DNA from: Terriglobia bacterium | GTDB taxonomy: Bacteria > Acidobacteriota > Terriglobia > Terriglobales > Acidobacteriaceae | Length of the DNA stretch: 64,000 bases | Assembly (NCBI GenBank): GCA_020073015.1 | Contig: JAIQFZ010000006.1 | Coordinates: 62,001-126,000 of the forward strand | Direction: 5' to 3' | Shown: piece after piece, positions 35,794 to 45,025 of the stretch | Position numbering within the stretch: position 1 is the first letter of the stretch | Layout: every line of letters starts with the position of its first letter | Translations under genes and position numbers: made by a program | Notes under the pieces: model-generated | What the model saw: only the letters and a program-made list of their open reading frames with translations | Database searches by the model: none | What the model was told of the DNA's origin: nothing

Positions 35794-37199
35794 TGGACTT
35801 TGTTTTGGAAGCCTGGGTCTCTACCATCATCGAGCAAAAGAAAGTGCAGTGGATGCTGGGGAAGCGACAGCCCTGGCAACCGGGCGAGAAACTCAAACTG
35901 CTGTTCGCGGGCTACAACGGCACCCGCAACACGGGCTCGGATGTGCGAGTGGAGGAAATGCTGCGGCAAGTCCGGCGTATTCTTGGTCCGGAGAATGTCG
36001 ATCTCAGCATGATGACGTTCAACTTCGACCGGTCGCGCGGATATTTCGAAGGAACATCACAGGTGCGGCTTCCGGATATTTTCCCGCCCTTCCTGGCGAA
36101 CGAAGTTCCGAAACATCATGGGGTGGTGGCGTGTGAAGGCTCGATGTTCAAGTCGAAGTTTGCGAATGCTCTGACGACCATGATGATTGGATCGTTGGGG
36201 ATCGCGGCGGCCGAAAATAAGCTCTCGATTGGGTACGGTGCAGAGGCGGGACTGATGGACCCGCTGGTGGCCAAGATGTGCGGGCGGTATTGCAGGAACT
36301 CGCTGGTGATCACGCGCAACGACGAGTCGCGGAAGATTCTTCGCGGGTTGGGTGTGCCTACAGAATTAGGCACCGACACGGCCTGGACGTTCGAGCCGCT
36401 GGGCGCGGAGTACGGACAGAAGGCTCTGCGCGATGTGGGCTGGGACGGGAAAACGCCGGTGCTGGCGGTTTGTCCGATCAATCCGTTTGAATGGCCGGTG
36501 AAGGCCTCGATCGGGAAGCTGGCGGTGCACAGCCTGACGGGTGTTTACAGGGAGAGCCACTATCGCGGGCCGTACTTCCACCATTCCGGCCCGGAGGCCG
36601 ATCGGGCCTACCAACATTATCTGACTTCGATTGCGAATGCGGTGGCGGCGTTCCGTCAGAGGAAGAACGTGTTCGTGATCATGGTGGCGACCGAGCGCAT
36701 GGACGCGCGTCCGTGCCGCAGGATTTCCGAGAAGCTGGGGGGCGTACCCGTGCTGACCTCCGACGACCACAACATGTATCAACTGGTCAGTATTCTGCGG
36801 GTTTGCCGGCTGATGGTTTCGTCGCGCTATCACGGGATCGTGACGTCGATGCCGGCGTTAGTACCTTCGGCCGGAATCACCATGGATGAACGCATCCGGA
36901 ACCTGATGAACGAGCGCGGGCACGAGGAGCTGCTGATGAATGTGACGGATGCCGATCTGGAAGAGCGGACGCTGGCGGCCCTGGAGATTCTGGAACGCGA
37001 CGGCGAGCGGATCGCCGATGGAATTGCTCGAACTGTGGTGCACAACTTGCGGCTCATGGCGCGCATGGGCGTGTACTTTGAGGAAGAAGTGCAGCGGCGG
37101 TATCCGGAATTTCCGACCCGGCGGGGAGAGTGGAGCTGGGAAGACTATCTGCCGCCGATGAGTGAGGGGCCGAAGCAGTTGGTCGCGGCGTACGGATAA
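35790..37199 (+). CDS. Polysaccharide pyruvyl transferase domain protein
   Basis: The family transfers pyruvate from phosphoenolpyruvate to a sugar, as CsaB does on cell-wall polymers. The 469-residue product has [58 protein letters not shown] and the C-terminal [25 protein letters not shown] lies 9 bases before the ATG at 35790, which overlaps the previous stop by 4 bases, so the two genes are translationally coupled. A pyruvyl transferase in a fatty-acid gene run is unexpected; either the lipid carries a sugar, or the enzyme has another acceptor. Confidence 0.85.
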   Translation: MMDFVLEAWVSTIIEQKKVQWMLGKRQPWQPGEKLKLLFAGYNGTRNTGSDVRVEEMLRQVRRILGPENVDLSMMTFNFDRSRGYFEGTSQVRLPDIFPPFLANEVPKHHGVVACEGSMFKSKFANALTTMMIGSLGIAAAENKLSIGYGAEAGLMDPLVAKMCGRYCRNSLVITRNDESRKILRGLGVPTELGTDTAWTFEPLGAEYGQKALRDVGWDGKTPVLAVCPINPFEWPVKASIGKLAVHSLTGVYRESHYRGPYFHHSGPEADRAYQHYLTSIANAVAAFRQRKNVFVIMVATERMDARPCRRISEKLGGVPVLTSDDHNMYQLVSILRVCRLMVSSRYHGIVTSMPALVPSAGITMDERIRNLMNERGHEELLMNVTDADLEERTLAALEILERDGERIADGIARTVVHNLRLMARMGVYFEEEVQRRYPEFPTRRGEWSWEDYLPPMSEGPKQLVAAYG

Positions 37200-37239
37200 C
37201 AGGGGCAGGGAGAACGCCGTGCTGCAACGGCGATCAGTT

Positions 37240-37313
37240 CAGCGTGTAGGGGTCCTTCGACTCCGTGGCCGATTCGCTTCGCAAATCAGCCACTCCGCTC
37301 AGGATGACAATCC
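37240..37313. repeat. Dispersed repeat TCCTTCGACTCCG...CTCAGGATGACAA
   Basis: GGGGTCCTTCGACTCCGTGG at the left and CCACTCCGCTCAGGATGACA at the right are partly inverted and belong to the 'ggatgacaa' family seen at 1073, 5250, 31347, 41966 and 53287. The repeat fills most of the gap before the first acyl-AMP ligase gene. Confidence 0.6.
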
Positions 37314-37323
37314 ATAAAAAGGG

Positions 37324-38979
37324 ATGACTTTTCTAGATCAAATCTTTGCCAGCCTGGAGAAGAGCGGCGACAACGTTGTTCTCCAGGAATTGCGTGATGG
37401 CGTGCCCACGGCGGTGACGGCGCGACAGTTGTTTGAGAAGGTGTTGGTGGCGCGGGCTTATCTGCGGCGCCTGCGGCTGAAGAAGGGCGATCGCTGCGGA
37501 CTTCTGGCGCAGAACTCAGTGCGATGGGTGGCCATCGACCTGGCCATCATGTCGGAAGGCCTGACGGCGGTTCCGCTTTACGCGCGCCAGGCTCCCGCCG
37601 AGCTGGTGGCGATGATGAAGGACTGCTGGCCATCGGTAATTGCGTGCGGCGACCCGTCGCTCGCCGATGCGATCCTCAAGGAGTGGCCGGAGGCGCCGCC
37701 GCTTTTTTGCTTCGAGAATGTCTTCACATCGTCGCGCGGGCCGGTGGAAAACCCTGCGCTCACAGTTGCCGACCAGAGCGTGGCGGCGATCATCTACACC
37801 TCCGGCACGTCGGGCGAGGCGAAAGGGGTGATGCTGTCGGCGGGCAATGTCGGCCACATGCTGGGCTGCACCTCGGGGCGGCTCGATCAATTGATGAAGG
37901 GGCGTCCGGGACAGGACGCAGTGTTCCACTACCTGCCATTTTGCTTCGCGGGCTCGTGGATCATGCTCCTCACGTGTTTATTGCGCGGCAGTAAAGTTAC
38001 GCTGAACACGGACCTGGGCAAAATTGCGGCCGACATGCGCTCGGCTGCGCCGGACTACTTCCTGAACGTTCCCGCGCTGCTGGAGCGGATGCGCAAGGCG
38101 GTCGACGAGCAACTCTGGAAGACGGGCGGCCTCCCGCTGAAGGTGTACCGCCAAGCGAAGGGCGCGTGGATGCGGCGGCAAGAAGGGAAGTCTCGCGCGG
38201 GGGATGGGCTGTGGCTGGCGCTGGCCAACCGCCTGGTGTTTCCCACGATCCGAAAGAAGATGATCGGTGGCCGGCTGCGTGCCCTGATTTGCGGCTCCGC
38301 TCCCCTGAATGTAGAAACGCAGCTGTTCTTTATGATGCTGGGCATCCCGGTGCTCCAGGTGTATGGCCTGACCGAGACGACGGCGATTTGCACGATGGAT
38401 GATCCCGACGGCGCGGTGGTGCCGGGGCGTGCGGGTCCGGCGATCGCCGGCATCGAGATGAAGGTTGGTGAAAACGAAGAGATCATCGTGCGCGGGCCGA
38501 ATATTTTTCCGGGCTACTGGAACCGTCCAGAGGAAACCGCGAAGGTGCTGCGCGACGGCTGGTTTCACACTGGAGATCAGGGTGAAGTGGACACGGTGGG
38601 GAACTGGAAGATCGTGGGGCGGATCAAGAACCTGATTATTCTGGGGTCAGGTCATAACATTGCGCCGGAACCGATTGAAGACAAGATTCTCCAACACGTG
38701 CCAGAGGCGAGCCAGGTGGTGGTGGTCGGCAATGCGCGCGGGTTTCTGACCGCGCTGGTCACAGGGAAGGTCAGAGGCGAGAAGGTGCAGGCCGCGCTTG
38801 ATGCGGTCAATCCGGACCTGCCGCACTACAAACAGGTGCGCGCGTTCCATATTGTGGACGAGGCCTTTACCATTGACAGCGGTTTGCTGACGGCGAACGG
38901 GAAGTTGAAGCGGGACTTGATTGCCGAGCGGTTTCGAAGCGAGATTGATGCAATGTACCGGACGGCGCAGACAGCATGA
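37324..38979 (+). CDS. Acyl-CoA/acyl-ACP synthetase (AMP-forming), first copy
   Basis: The 551-residue product is an ANL-superfamily ligase that activates a carboxylate as acyl-adenylate and passes it to a thiol. Motifs in order: AAIIYTSGTSGEAKGVMLS (P-loop), VLQVYGLTETTAICTM, GWFHTGDQGEVDTVGNWKIV and RIKNLIILGSGHNIAPEPIE. The catalytic lysine near the end is in TANGKLKRDLI. The sequence looks like long-chain acyl ligases. It overlaps the crotonase start by four bases (ATGA), so the two are coupled. Confidence 0.92.
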   Translation: MTFLDQIFASLEKSGDNVVLQELRDGVPTAVTARQLFEKVLVARAYLRRLRLKKGDRCGLLAQNSVRWVAIDLAIMSEGLTAVPLYARQAPAELVAMMKDCWPSVIACGDPSLADAILKEWPEAPPLFCFENVFTSSRGPVENPALTVADQSVAAIIYTSGTSGEAKGVMLSAGNVGHMLGCTSGRLDQLMKGRPGQDAVFHYLPFCFAGSWIMLLTCLLRGSKVTLNTDLGKIAADMRSAAPDYFLNVPALLERMRKAVDEQLWKTGGLPLKVYRQAKGAWMRRQEGKSRAGDGLWLALANRLVFPTIRKKMIGGRLRALICGSAPLNVETQLFFMMLGIPVLQVYGLTETTAICTMDDPDGAVVPGRAGPAIAGIEMKVGENEEIIVRGPNIFPGYWNRPEETAKVLRDGWFHTGDQGEVDTVGNWKIVGRIKNLIILGSGHNIAPEPIEDKILQHVPEASQVVVVGNARGFLTALVTGKVRGEKVQAALDAVNPDLPHYKQVRAFHIVDEAFTIDSGLLTANGKLKRDLIAERFRSEIDAMYRTAQTA

Positions 38980-39779
38980 GCGAGTTCAAAGGGAAAACGC
39001 TTTCGTGGCAAATCGTCAACGGTGCGGTGGAAGTCGCGCTGCATCGGGATCCCTGCAACGAGATTGGCTCGGCAACGCTGGAGGAGTTGGAGAAACTGGC
39101 GGCGGCGCTGCCGGAACTGTCCAAGGACGCGCATGCGGTGATTCTTTACTCGACCCTGAAGGCGGGATTTTCAGCCGGGGCGGATTTGCGCGAACTGTAT
39201 CAACGCATGCAGGGGATGGAGAAGGGCGCTGCGGTGCGCGGGGTGCGGGAGTTCCTGGAACGCATTCACCGTGTGATGAATACCTTGGATGCGGCGCCGC
39301 TGACGACGATTGCGGCCGTGCATGGGGTCACATTCGGAGGCGGGTTTGAGCTGGCACTGGTTTCGGACATCATCGTTGCGGATCGGATGGCGCGGTTTTG
39401 CTTTCCGGAATTGCGCTTGGGGTTGATCCCGGGTTTCGGCGGGATTCCCCGTCTGAAGCGGGATTTGGGAAATGCAGTGGTGCGCGACCTGCTGCTTACA
39501 GGACGCAGCTTCAACGTGATGAAGGCGCAGCAGATCGGGCTGGTCAGCCAGATTGCGGCGGAAGGGGAGGCGCTGAGAGTCGCGCGCGCTACGGCCAGCC
39601 AGGTGGGCAAGTTCGACCGGCGGACCGCGACGGCGGCGAAGGAATTCATGAAGCCGATTCCCTATGACGAACTGAAACGTGAGATCGAAATTTTCTGCGA
39701 CCTTTATTCGCGTCCCGCCGTCGAAGAAGGGCTGCGCAGGTTTGTAGAGAATGAGGGGCCCCAGCCGTACTTGCCCTAA
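38976..39779 (+). CDS. Enoyl-CoA hydratase/isomerase (crotonase) family
   Basis: The 267-residue product is a crotonase: oxyanion-hole segments STLKAGFSAGADLRELY and VHGVTFGGGFELALVSDI, and the catalytic-glutamate region FCFPELRLGLIPGFGGIPRL. The family hydrates, isomerises or decarboxylates acyl thioesters. The substrate cannot be deduced, but the position between an acyl ligase and an acyl carrier protein suggests a carrier-bound or CoA-bound chain. It starts within the stop of the ligase gene. Confidence 0.9.
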   Translation: MSEFKGKTLSWQIVNGAVEVALHRDPCNEIGSATLEELEKLAAALPELSKDAHAVILYSTLKAGFSAGADLRELYQRMQGMEKGAAVRGVREFLERIHRVMNTLDAAPLTTIAAVHGVTFGGGFELALVSDIIVADRMARFCFPELRLGLIPGFGGIPRLKRDLGNAVVRDLLLTGRSFNVMKAQQIGLVSQIAAEGEALRVARATASQVGKFDRRTATAAKEFMKPIPYDELKREIEIFCDLYSRPAVEEGLRRFVENEGPQPYLP

Positions 39780-39782
39780 TTT

Positions 39783-39812
39783 GTACTCGGTGATTGGAAA
39801 TTGGTAATTTGA
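39783..39812. repeat. AT-rich repeat word TTGGAAATTGGTAATTTG
   Basis: GTGATTGGAAATTGGTAATTTGAGAGG between the crotonase and the acyl carrier gene belongs to the word family found around ybaB (1002-1140, 1446-1540); the full word is given here in split form, GTGATTGGAAATTGG and TAATTTGAGAGG. Confidence 0.45.
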
Positions 39813-39826
39813 GAGGCGTCGCTTCT

Positions 39827-40075
39827 ATGTCCATGCCTACGACGGATCACACACTCGACGAAATCCTGAATCTTGCGGCTTCGCATTTTAAAGTGCCGCG
39901 GGAGAAACTCACTCCCGACGATGATTTTTTCAAGACGCTGGGCATTGACAGCCTGCAGGCGCTCGACTTACTCACACGCCTCGAGCACCACTTCCGCATC
40001 GAACTGCCGGATTACGAGCTGCAGGGGGTGTCGGATTTCCGGACGCTGGCGAGCCGAATCCAAGCGCGGCTATAG
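39827..40075 (+). CDS. Acyl carrier protein
   Basis: The 82-residue product is a stand-alone carrier protein: HTLDEILNLAASHFKVPREK, the phosphopantetheine-attachment motif LGIDSLQALDLLTRLEHHF with Ser in GIDSLQ, and IELPDYELQGVSDFRTLAS. It is not the primary AcpP, since no fatty-acid synthase genes are near. A dedicated carrier suggests the ligases and reductases of this run act on carrier-bound chains. ATG at 39827 or 39833 may be the start (MSMPTTDHTL). Confidence 0.92.
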   Translation: MSMPTTDHTLDEILNLAASHFKVPREKLTPDDDFFKTLGIDSLQALDLLTRLEHHFRIELPDYELQGVSDFRTLASRIQARL

Positions 40076-40078
40076 AAC

Positions 40079-40218
40079 TGGTCTTTCACCACAGAGACAC
40101 AGAGAGAACTTCTTGCCTGTCCTGATGGCGTCACTGCTTTGCCCGTCCTTTGCTGACGTTACGTTCTGATAGACTTTTCTTTCTCTCTGTGCCTCTGTGT
40201 CTCTGTGGTGAGCAACGA
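40079..40218. repeat. Hairpin repeat CACCACAGAGACACAGAG
   Basis: CACCACAGAGACACAGAGAG on the left and CTCTCTGTGCCTCTGTGTCT-CTGTGGTG on the right form inverted arms around a unique middle. Relatives occur at 44857-44939 and 49646-49690. The arms could make a long stem between the carrier gene and the second ligase gene. Confidence 0.75.
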
Positions 40219-40223
40219 TCTGA

Positions 40224-41933
40224 ATGCTTGATCTCCGTCAATACTCCAGCCTGGGTGCAGCGCTCAAGGATGCGTTGGAGCGCTGGCCGAATGAAACTTG
40301 CTTGATTGAAGCTGATCGCGATCGCGAGAAGGTTCGGCTGGCTTACTCCGATTTCAAAGAGATGGCGCGGCCTTTGTGCCGAGCGCTCGAGGACGCCGAC
40401 TTCAAGGCAGGGGACCGGGCGGCGATCATCATGACGAATCAGTCGAAGTGGCTGATTTCGGCGTACTCGATTTTCTTCTGCGGAGGCGTGCTGGTTCCGC
40501 TCGATTACAAGCTGACGGCGGCGGAACACTTGCAGTTACTGGCCCACTCGAAGGCGCGATTCCTGATTGTCGAATACTACTTGTGGCGGGCGATCACGCA
40601 GTCTCCGGAGTTTTCGAAGCTGACGACGGAGATTGTTCTGGTGACCGAGGCCCCGGTGGGCGCGGAGTTGCGGGGCGCGTACCGATGGGAGGAGTTCCGG
40701 CGCAAGGGGGAGCCGCAGTTCGTGGCGCGGCAGCGGGAGGACACAGCTTGCATTGTGTACTCGTCGGGTACGGGTGGGCGCCCGAAGGGGTGCGTGCTGA
40801 CCCATGACAACTACCTTGAGCAGTGTGCGGCGCTGACGGCGTGGTATCCGTTCTGGCCGGGCGTGCGATATTTGAGCATTCTGCCGACGAATCATGCGAT
40901 CGACTTCATGGTGGGATTCATCGGGCCGTTTGTGTGCGGGGCCTGTGTGGTGCATCTGCGGACGCTGCGTCCGGAGTTTGTGCGCGACGCGTTTGTGCGG
41001 TATCGCATCACGTATGTGGGCCTAGTACCGATGGTGCTGAAGAACCTGGAGCGCGGGCTGCGGGCGAAGTTTGACGAACTGAAGCCGAAGAAGCGATGGA
41101 TGCTCGACCGGCTGATTGCGCTGAACAAGATGCTGACCAAGAAGCGTCCGCGGGTACAACTGAGTCGGAGGCTGCTGCCGCAGGTGCACAAAGCGTTTGG
41201 CGGGGAACTGCTGGCCTTGATTGTGGGCGGCGCGTTCACGGACCCTTCGACCTTGCAGTTCTTTTACGATCTGGGTATTCCCGTGACTTGCGGGTACGGG
41301 CTGACGGAGGCTTGCACGGCGGTGACGCTCAACGATCTGAAGCCGTTTCGCGCCAACACGGTGGGGAAGCCGCTGCCGGGGAGCGAAGTGCGGATCCTGA
41401 GTCCAGATGGCGACGGGATTGGAGAAGTAGCGGTGCGAAGCCGGGCGGTGATGTCGCACTATCTGGATGATCCGGAGTTGACGGCGCAGACGATTGTCGA
41501 AGGCTGGCTGCTGACGGACGATCAGGGACGTTTCGAAGAGCACGGCCACTTGCAGTTGTTCGGGCGCAAGAAGAACATGATCGTCACCGAGGGCGGGAAG
41601 AACATTTATCCCGAGGATATTGAGGCGGTGTTCGATGGCCTGCCGGTGAAGGAGTACTGCGTTTTTGCCGCGAATTACGTGTGGCCGCAGAAGTCGCTGG
41701 GGAAAGAAATGCTGATGCTGGTGGTTCGGCTGGAACAGAATCAGCAGTTTGACGACCGCTTGCGCGAGGAAATTGTGGCACGGAACCGGCGGCTGGCGGA
41801 CTTTAAGCGCGTGGGCGGGTATCTGGTTTGGGAGAGGGATTTTCCGCGAACGGCGTCGTTGAAGATCAAGCGCGGGGAGTTGGCAGAGCAGCTTGGGAAG
41901 GGTGGGGGGCGGGATAGCGTGGTGGAAATCTAG
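40224..41933 (+). CDS. Acyl-AMP ligase, second copy
   Basis: The 569-residue product is a second ANL ligase: [58 protein letters not shown] and [20 protein letters not shown]. The catalytic lysine lies in [11 protein letters not shown]. It differs clearly from the first ligase (different loop sequences), so they are not recent duplicates and probably load different acids or different acceptors. Next to it is the carrier gene, separated by a hairpin repeat. Confidence 0.92.
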   Translation: MLDLRQYSSLGAALKDALERWPNETCLIEADRDREKVRLAYSDFKEMARPLCRALEDADFKAGDRAAIIMTNQSKWLISAYSIFFCGGVLVPLDYKLTAAEHLQLLAHSKARFLIVEYYLWRAITQSPEFSKLTTEIVLVTEAPVGAELRGAYRWEEFRRKGEPQFVARQREDTACIVYSSGTGGRPKGCVLTHDNYLEQCAALTAWYPFWPGVRYLSILPTNHAIDFMVGFIGPFVCGACVVHLRTLRPEFVRDAFVRYRITYVGLVPMVLKNLERGLRAKFDELKPKKRWMLDRLIALNKMLTKKRPRVQLSRRLLPQVHKAFGGELLALIVGGAFTDPSTLQFFYDLGIPVTCGYGLTEACTAVTLNDLKPFRANTVGKPLPGSEVRILSPDGDGIGEVAVRSRAVMSHYLDDPELTAQTIVEGWLLTDDQGRFEEHGHLQLFGRKKNMIVTEGGKNIYPEDIEAVFDGLPVKEYCVFAANYVWPQKSLGKEMLMLVVRLEQNQQFDDRLREEIVARNRRLADFKRVGGYLVWERDFPRTASLKIKRGELAEQLGKGGGRDSVVEI

Positions 41934-41959
41934 AGTGAATTCTTGCTGGGCGCGGAGAG

Positions 41960-42052
41960 AACGCAAGGTCCCCTTCGGCAAGCTCAGGGCAGGCTCTCCA
42001 CTTGCGCTTAGTCGCTTCGCTCCTGCGCGCAGCGGTCGGGATGACAATCATA
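41960..42052. repeat. Dispersed repeat ending in GCGGTCGGGATGACAATC
   Basis: CTTCGGCAAGCTCAGGGCAG at the left and GTCGCTTCGCTCCTGC, then GGTCGGGATGACAATC at the right are in the 'ggatgacaa' family. It lies between the second ligase gene and the diacylglycerol-kinase-like gene. Confidence 0.5.
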
Positions 42053-42072
42053 AATGAGTCTGTCCTGCGGGC

Positions 42073-43047
42073 TTGGTGTGTGACTTGAACGAGACTTTTC
42101 TGGCCATCATTAATCCGGCGGCGGGCGGCGGGCGGTGCCGACAGATGGTGGGCGCGGCGCTCGCACGGCTGCGGGCGGCGGGGATTGTGATTGAGGCCGC
42201 TGAAACGAACGCGGCCGGTGAGGCTGCGCAGATTGCGCGCGAGGCGTACCGGCGCGGCTGTCGGAAGTTTCTGGCGGTTGGCGGGGACGGGACTTCCTAC
42301 GAAATTGTGAACGGGTTGTTTCCGGAGAGCGGGATTGAGGTCCTGGGTGGCAAGTCTCAGGGAGTTTCGGGTAGCGAGGACGAACGCATCCCGACGCTCG
42401 GATTTCTCCCGCTGGGGTCAGGCAATTCTTTTCTGCGCGATTTCAGCAGCCGGAATTCCAGCGATCATGGTCTGGAACACGCGATGCGTGCCATCGAGGC
42501 ACAGCGCTCGAGGGCTTGCGATGTTTTTCGGCTAACCCATCGAGACGGAATCATTCATTACATCAACCTGCTGAGTGTCGGTTTTGCTGCCGATGTGGCG
42601 ATGTTGCGGCACCGGCGGTTTCTCGGCCTGGGGCAGTTCGGATATCTGCTGTCAGTCTTCTTGTGTCTGGCGCGGCTGAACCGCCGTCCGTTTCCCATGC
42701 GGGTGGACGGGCAGGGCGAATTCGACGCGCGGCGTTGTCTGTTCCTGACATTCAACAACAGCAAGTTCACGGGCGGCACGATGATGATTGCGCCGGACGC
42801 GGTCACCGACGATGGCTTGATTGAATATGTGCGCTGGGGACCGATTGGGCGGTTGGGGCTGATCCGGAATTTGCCCAGACTTTATGACGGCACGCATACG
42901 CGGCATCCGCTGGCGGAGCGGCGCGCGGCGCGGCAGGTGGAATTTCAGCTGGAGGGACCGGTGGACCTGATGGTGGATGGAGAGGTGCTCACGCTGCACT
43001 GTGAGCGCATTGACGTGTTGCCGTCGGCGCTGAGGGTCATGGTATAA
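42073..43047 (+). CDS. Diacylglycerol kinase-like lipid kinase
   Basis: The 324-residue product is in the DagK/YegS catalytic-domain family. Motifs are ETFLAIINPAAGGGRCRQMV, KFLAVGGDGTSYEIVNGLF (the nucleotide-binding GGDGT), PLGSGNSFLRDF and INLLSVGFAADVAML. Members phosphorylate diacylglycerol, ceramide or other lipid alcohols with ATP. The insertion GGKSQGVSGSEDERIP before TLGFLPLG is unusual. The TTG at 42073 starts the frame; GTG at 42076 is an alternative. It runs in the same direction as the lipid genes upstream and may belong to that run. Confidence 0.9.
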   Translation: MVCDLNETFLAIINPAAGGGRCRQMVGAALARLRAAGIVIEAAETNAAGEAAQIAREAYRRGCRKFLAVGGDGTSYEIVNGLFPESGIEVLGGKSQGVSGSEDERIPTLGFLPLGSGNSFLRDFSSRNSSDHGLEHAMRAIEAQRSRACDVFRLTHRDGIIHYINLLSVGFAADVAMLRHRRFLGLGQFGYLLSVFLCLARLNRRPFPMRVDGQGEFDARRCLFLTFNNSKFTGGTMMIAPDAVTDDGLIEYVRWGPIGRLGLIRNLPRLYDGTHTRHPLAERRAARQVEFQLEGPVDLMVDGEVLTLHCERIDVLPSALRVMV

Positions 43048-43056
43048 GAAAACGTC

Positions 43057-43488
43057 ATGTCACAGAAAAGAAGAGAAAAGCAGAAAGAAAAGTCAGGGGA
43101 CAATGGGGCAGGCCGGAACTGGAAGCGTACGGCACTGTACGGCGTGCTGATCGTGGCGGCGTTCGGGTTGGCCTACTATCTGGGCCACCGCAGCCAGCAC
43201 AAATACGACGCGTTCGCGCGATGCCTGGGCGATCGGGGCGTGAAGATGTATGGCGCGTGGTGGTGTCCGCACTGCGTGGAACAGAAGGAAAAATTTGGCG
43301 CGTCGTTTGAATACGCTCCGTATGTGGAGTGCGGCGTCAAAGGCGACCTCAAGGGCCAGAATCCCGTTTGTAAAGACGAAGGCATCAAACATTTTCCGAC
43401 GTGGCAGTTCCCGCCAATGGGCGAGCGCGTCGAGCGGGTGTTCAGCTTGGAGGAATTGAGTGATCGGACGGGGTGCTCGCTGCCGTGA
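43057..43488 (+). CDS. Membrane-anchored thioredoxin-like protein
   Basis: The 143-residue product has a basic N-terminus, one membrane segment (TALYGVLIVAAFGLAYYLGH) and a thioredoxin-like domain with the redox motif WWCPHCVEQKEKF. The segment KHFPTWQFPPMGER follows at the usual place. It probably works outside the membrane as a partner for the VKOR encoded next, which overlaps its stop by 4 bases (GTGA). Two additional cysteines (YVECGV, NPVCKDEG) may form a structural disulfide. Confidence 0.85.
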   Translation: MSQKRREKQKEKSGDNGAGRNWKRTALYGVLIVAAFGLAYYLGHRSQHKYDAFARCLGDRGVKMYGAWWCPHCVEQKEKFGASFEYAPYVECGVKGDLKGQNPVCKDEGIKHFPTWQFPPMGERVERVFSLEELSDRTGCSLP

Positions 43489-43916
43489 GTGAAAACATGC
43501 GGCGTCTGATGAGCATCGTGGCGATTCTAGCGGTATGCGGGGTGATTGTCTCTTCGGTTTCGCTGCAGCATCACTACGCGACTTCCAAAACGGAATACTG
43601 CGATCTTGGCGAGACGTTCAACTGCGACATCGTGAATCGCAGCGAATACTCGTCGATCCTGGGCATTCCCGTGGCGCTGATTGGCATGCTGGGATACGCG
43701 GCGGTGGCAGGACTGGCGACCGTGTATCGCGAACGTCGGGACACGCCCGCGCTGCTTTTGGGCGGAGCGCTGGCGGGGTTCGCGTTCGCGCTCTATCTGA
43801 CGTACATCGAGGGGCGGGTGCTGGGGGCGTGGTGCATCTTGTGCTTGAGTTCGCTGGCGTTGATTACGAGCATCACCCCGCTGTCCTTCGTGGTTTGGGT
43901 TAGGAGTCGGGATTGA
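43485..43916 (+). CDS. Vitamin K epoxide reductase (VKOR) family protein
   Basis: Bacterial VKOR passes electrons from periplasmic disulfide-forming proteins to quinone, replacing DsbB. The 143-residue product has four membrane segments, the outer cysteine pair as YCDLGETFNCDIVNRSEYS, and the quinone-proximal CxxC as GAWCILCLSSLALI. The GTG at 43485 overlaps the stop of the thioredoxin-like gene (GTGA); an ATG at 43497 is an alternative. Together the two genes make a complete oxidative-folding relay. Confidence 0.92.
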   Translation: MSENMRRLMSIVAILAVCGVIVSSVSLQHHYATSKTEYCDLGETFNCDIVNRSEYSSILGIPVALIGMLGYAAVAGLATVYRERRDTPALLLGGALAGFAFALYLTYIEGRVLGAWCILCLSSLALITSITPLSFVVWVRSRD

Positions 43917-43983
43917 GAGTTCTCAGGTCTCAGGTGTTAGGTCTCAGGAAACCCCGCTACGGTTCGCACGTCACGGGTGCATA

Positions 43984-44856
43984 GTGACGGCGCAGAAATC
44001 CAATCCAAAACTGAAGAGTCCGCCTGCTCAGACCGCCCCGCCTCCGGTGGCCCGGGGCAGTTTGTGGCTGCATGAGCTGAGGAGTCGCGTATTCCGGAAC
44101 ACGCGGACGGTGCGAGTCTGGCTGCCGCCGGATTATGACGGTTGGGGCGAGACACGGTATCCGGTGCTCTATTTGAACGATGGGCAGAACCTGTTCGAGC
44201 CCACGACGGCTTTTGCCGGCGTGCACTGGCAGGTGGGGGAGACCGCGAGTCGGCTGATTGCCGAGGGGAAGATTGCGCCGCTCATTATTGTGGGCATCGA
44301 TAACACGGGAAGAAATCGGGTGAGGGAATACATTCCGTACCGGTCACTGGATCCGCGGGTGATCGGGCCGCAAGGGAAGCGCTATCCGGATTTTCTGCGG
44401 CGCGAAGTGATCCCTTTGATCGAGAAATACTATTCGGTAGCCAAGGGGCCGGAGAATACCGGTCTGGGTGGGTCGTCGCTGGGCGGGCTGATCACGTTGT
44501 ATACCCAACTGGCGGCACCGGGAGTGTTCGGACGATTGCTGATCGAGAGCCCATCACTGTTTGTGGCGGATCGCAGAATTCTGGAAGAGTGCCGGCGCTT
44601 TCGAGATTGGCCGTTCCGCGTCTATCTGGGGATGGGAACCCATGAAGTGGGCCAGGCTGAGAAAGACGAGAGGATCGTGAACGATGCGCGCGAACTGGGA
44701 ACCATTTTGCGCGGGGCGGGATTGGACACGCGGCGGCTGAGAATTCAGCTCGAGGAAGGCGCTTCCCACAGCGAGTCGGCGTGGGCGGCGCGGTTTCCAG
44801 CAGCGCTGGAGTTTTTGTATTCGGGGCTGTCTAAGGGGGCAGAGTCTCCTGATTAA
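43984..44856 (+). CDS. Esterase-D-like alpha/beta hydrolase
   Basis: The 290-residue product resembles enterochelin esterase/esterase D proteins. It has RTVRVWLPPDYDGWGETRYP, VLYLNDGQNLFEPTTAFAG, the nucleophile elbow GLGGSSLGGLITLYTQ and a final histidine region in GASHSESAWAARF. The substrate is not identifiable. GTG at 43984 starts the frame. An N-terminal Pro/Lys-rich tail has no signal peptide. Confidence 0.85.
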   Translation: MTAQKSNPKLKSPPAQTAPPPVARGSLWLHELRSRVFRNTRTVRVWLPPDYDGWGETRYPVLYLNDGQNLFEPTTAFAGVHWQVGETASRLIAEGKIAPLIIVGIDNTGRNRVREYIPYRSLDPRVIGPQGKRYPDFLRREVIPLIEKYYSVAKGPENTGLGGSSLGGLITLYTQLAAPGVFGRLLIESPSLFVADRRILEECRRFRDWPFRVYLGMGTHEVGQAEKDERIVNDARELGTILRGAGLDTRRLRIQLEEGASHSESAWAARFPAALEFLYSGLSKGAESPD

Positions 44857-44939
44857 CCACCAAGGACACAAAGGAGCACGAAGGAAATTCTCAGAGATTC
44901 AAACCTTTGTGTGACTTCGTGTCCTTTGTGGTTAATGAA
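44857..44939. repeat. Hairpin repeat TTAACCACCAAGGACAC
   Basis: TTAACCACCAAGGACACAAA with GGAGCACGAAGG on the left pairs with CTTCGTGTCCTTTGTGGTTAA on the right (split: CTTCGTGTCC and TTTGTGGTTAA). This is the same kind of unit as 40079-40218 with different bases. It lies just after the esterase gene and could also end transcription. Confidence 0.7.
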
Positions 44940-45025
44940 TTCAGGATATTGCGCAAGCCCGGCTCAGCATGACAGAGCAGGGCGGTGGAGTTACTATTAG
45001 CGTTCTCATTTCTGGAGGGACTTCC

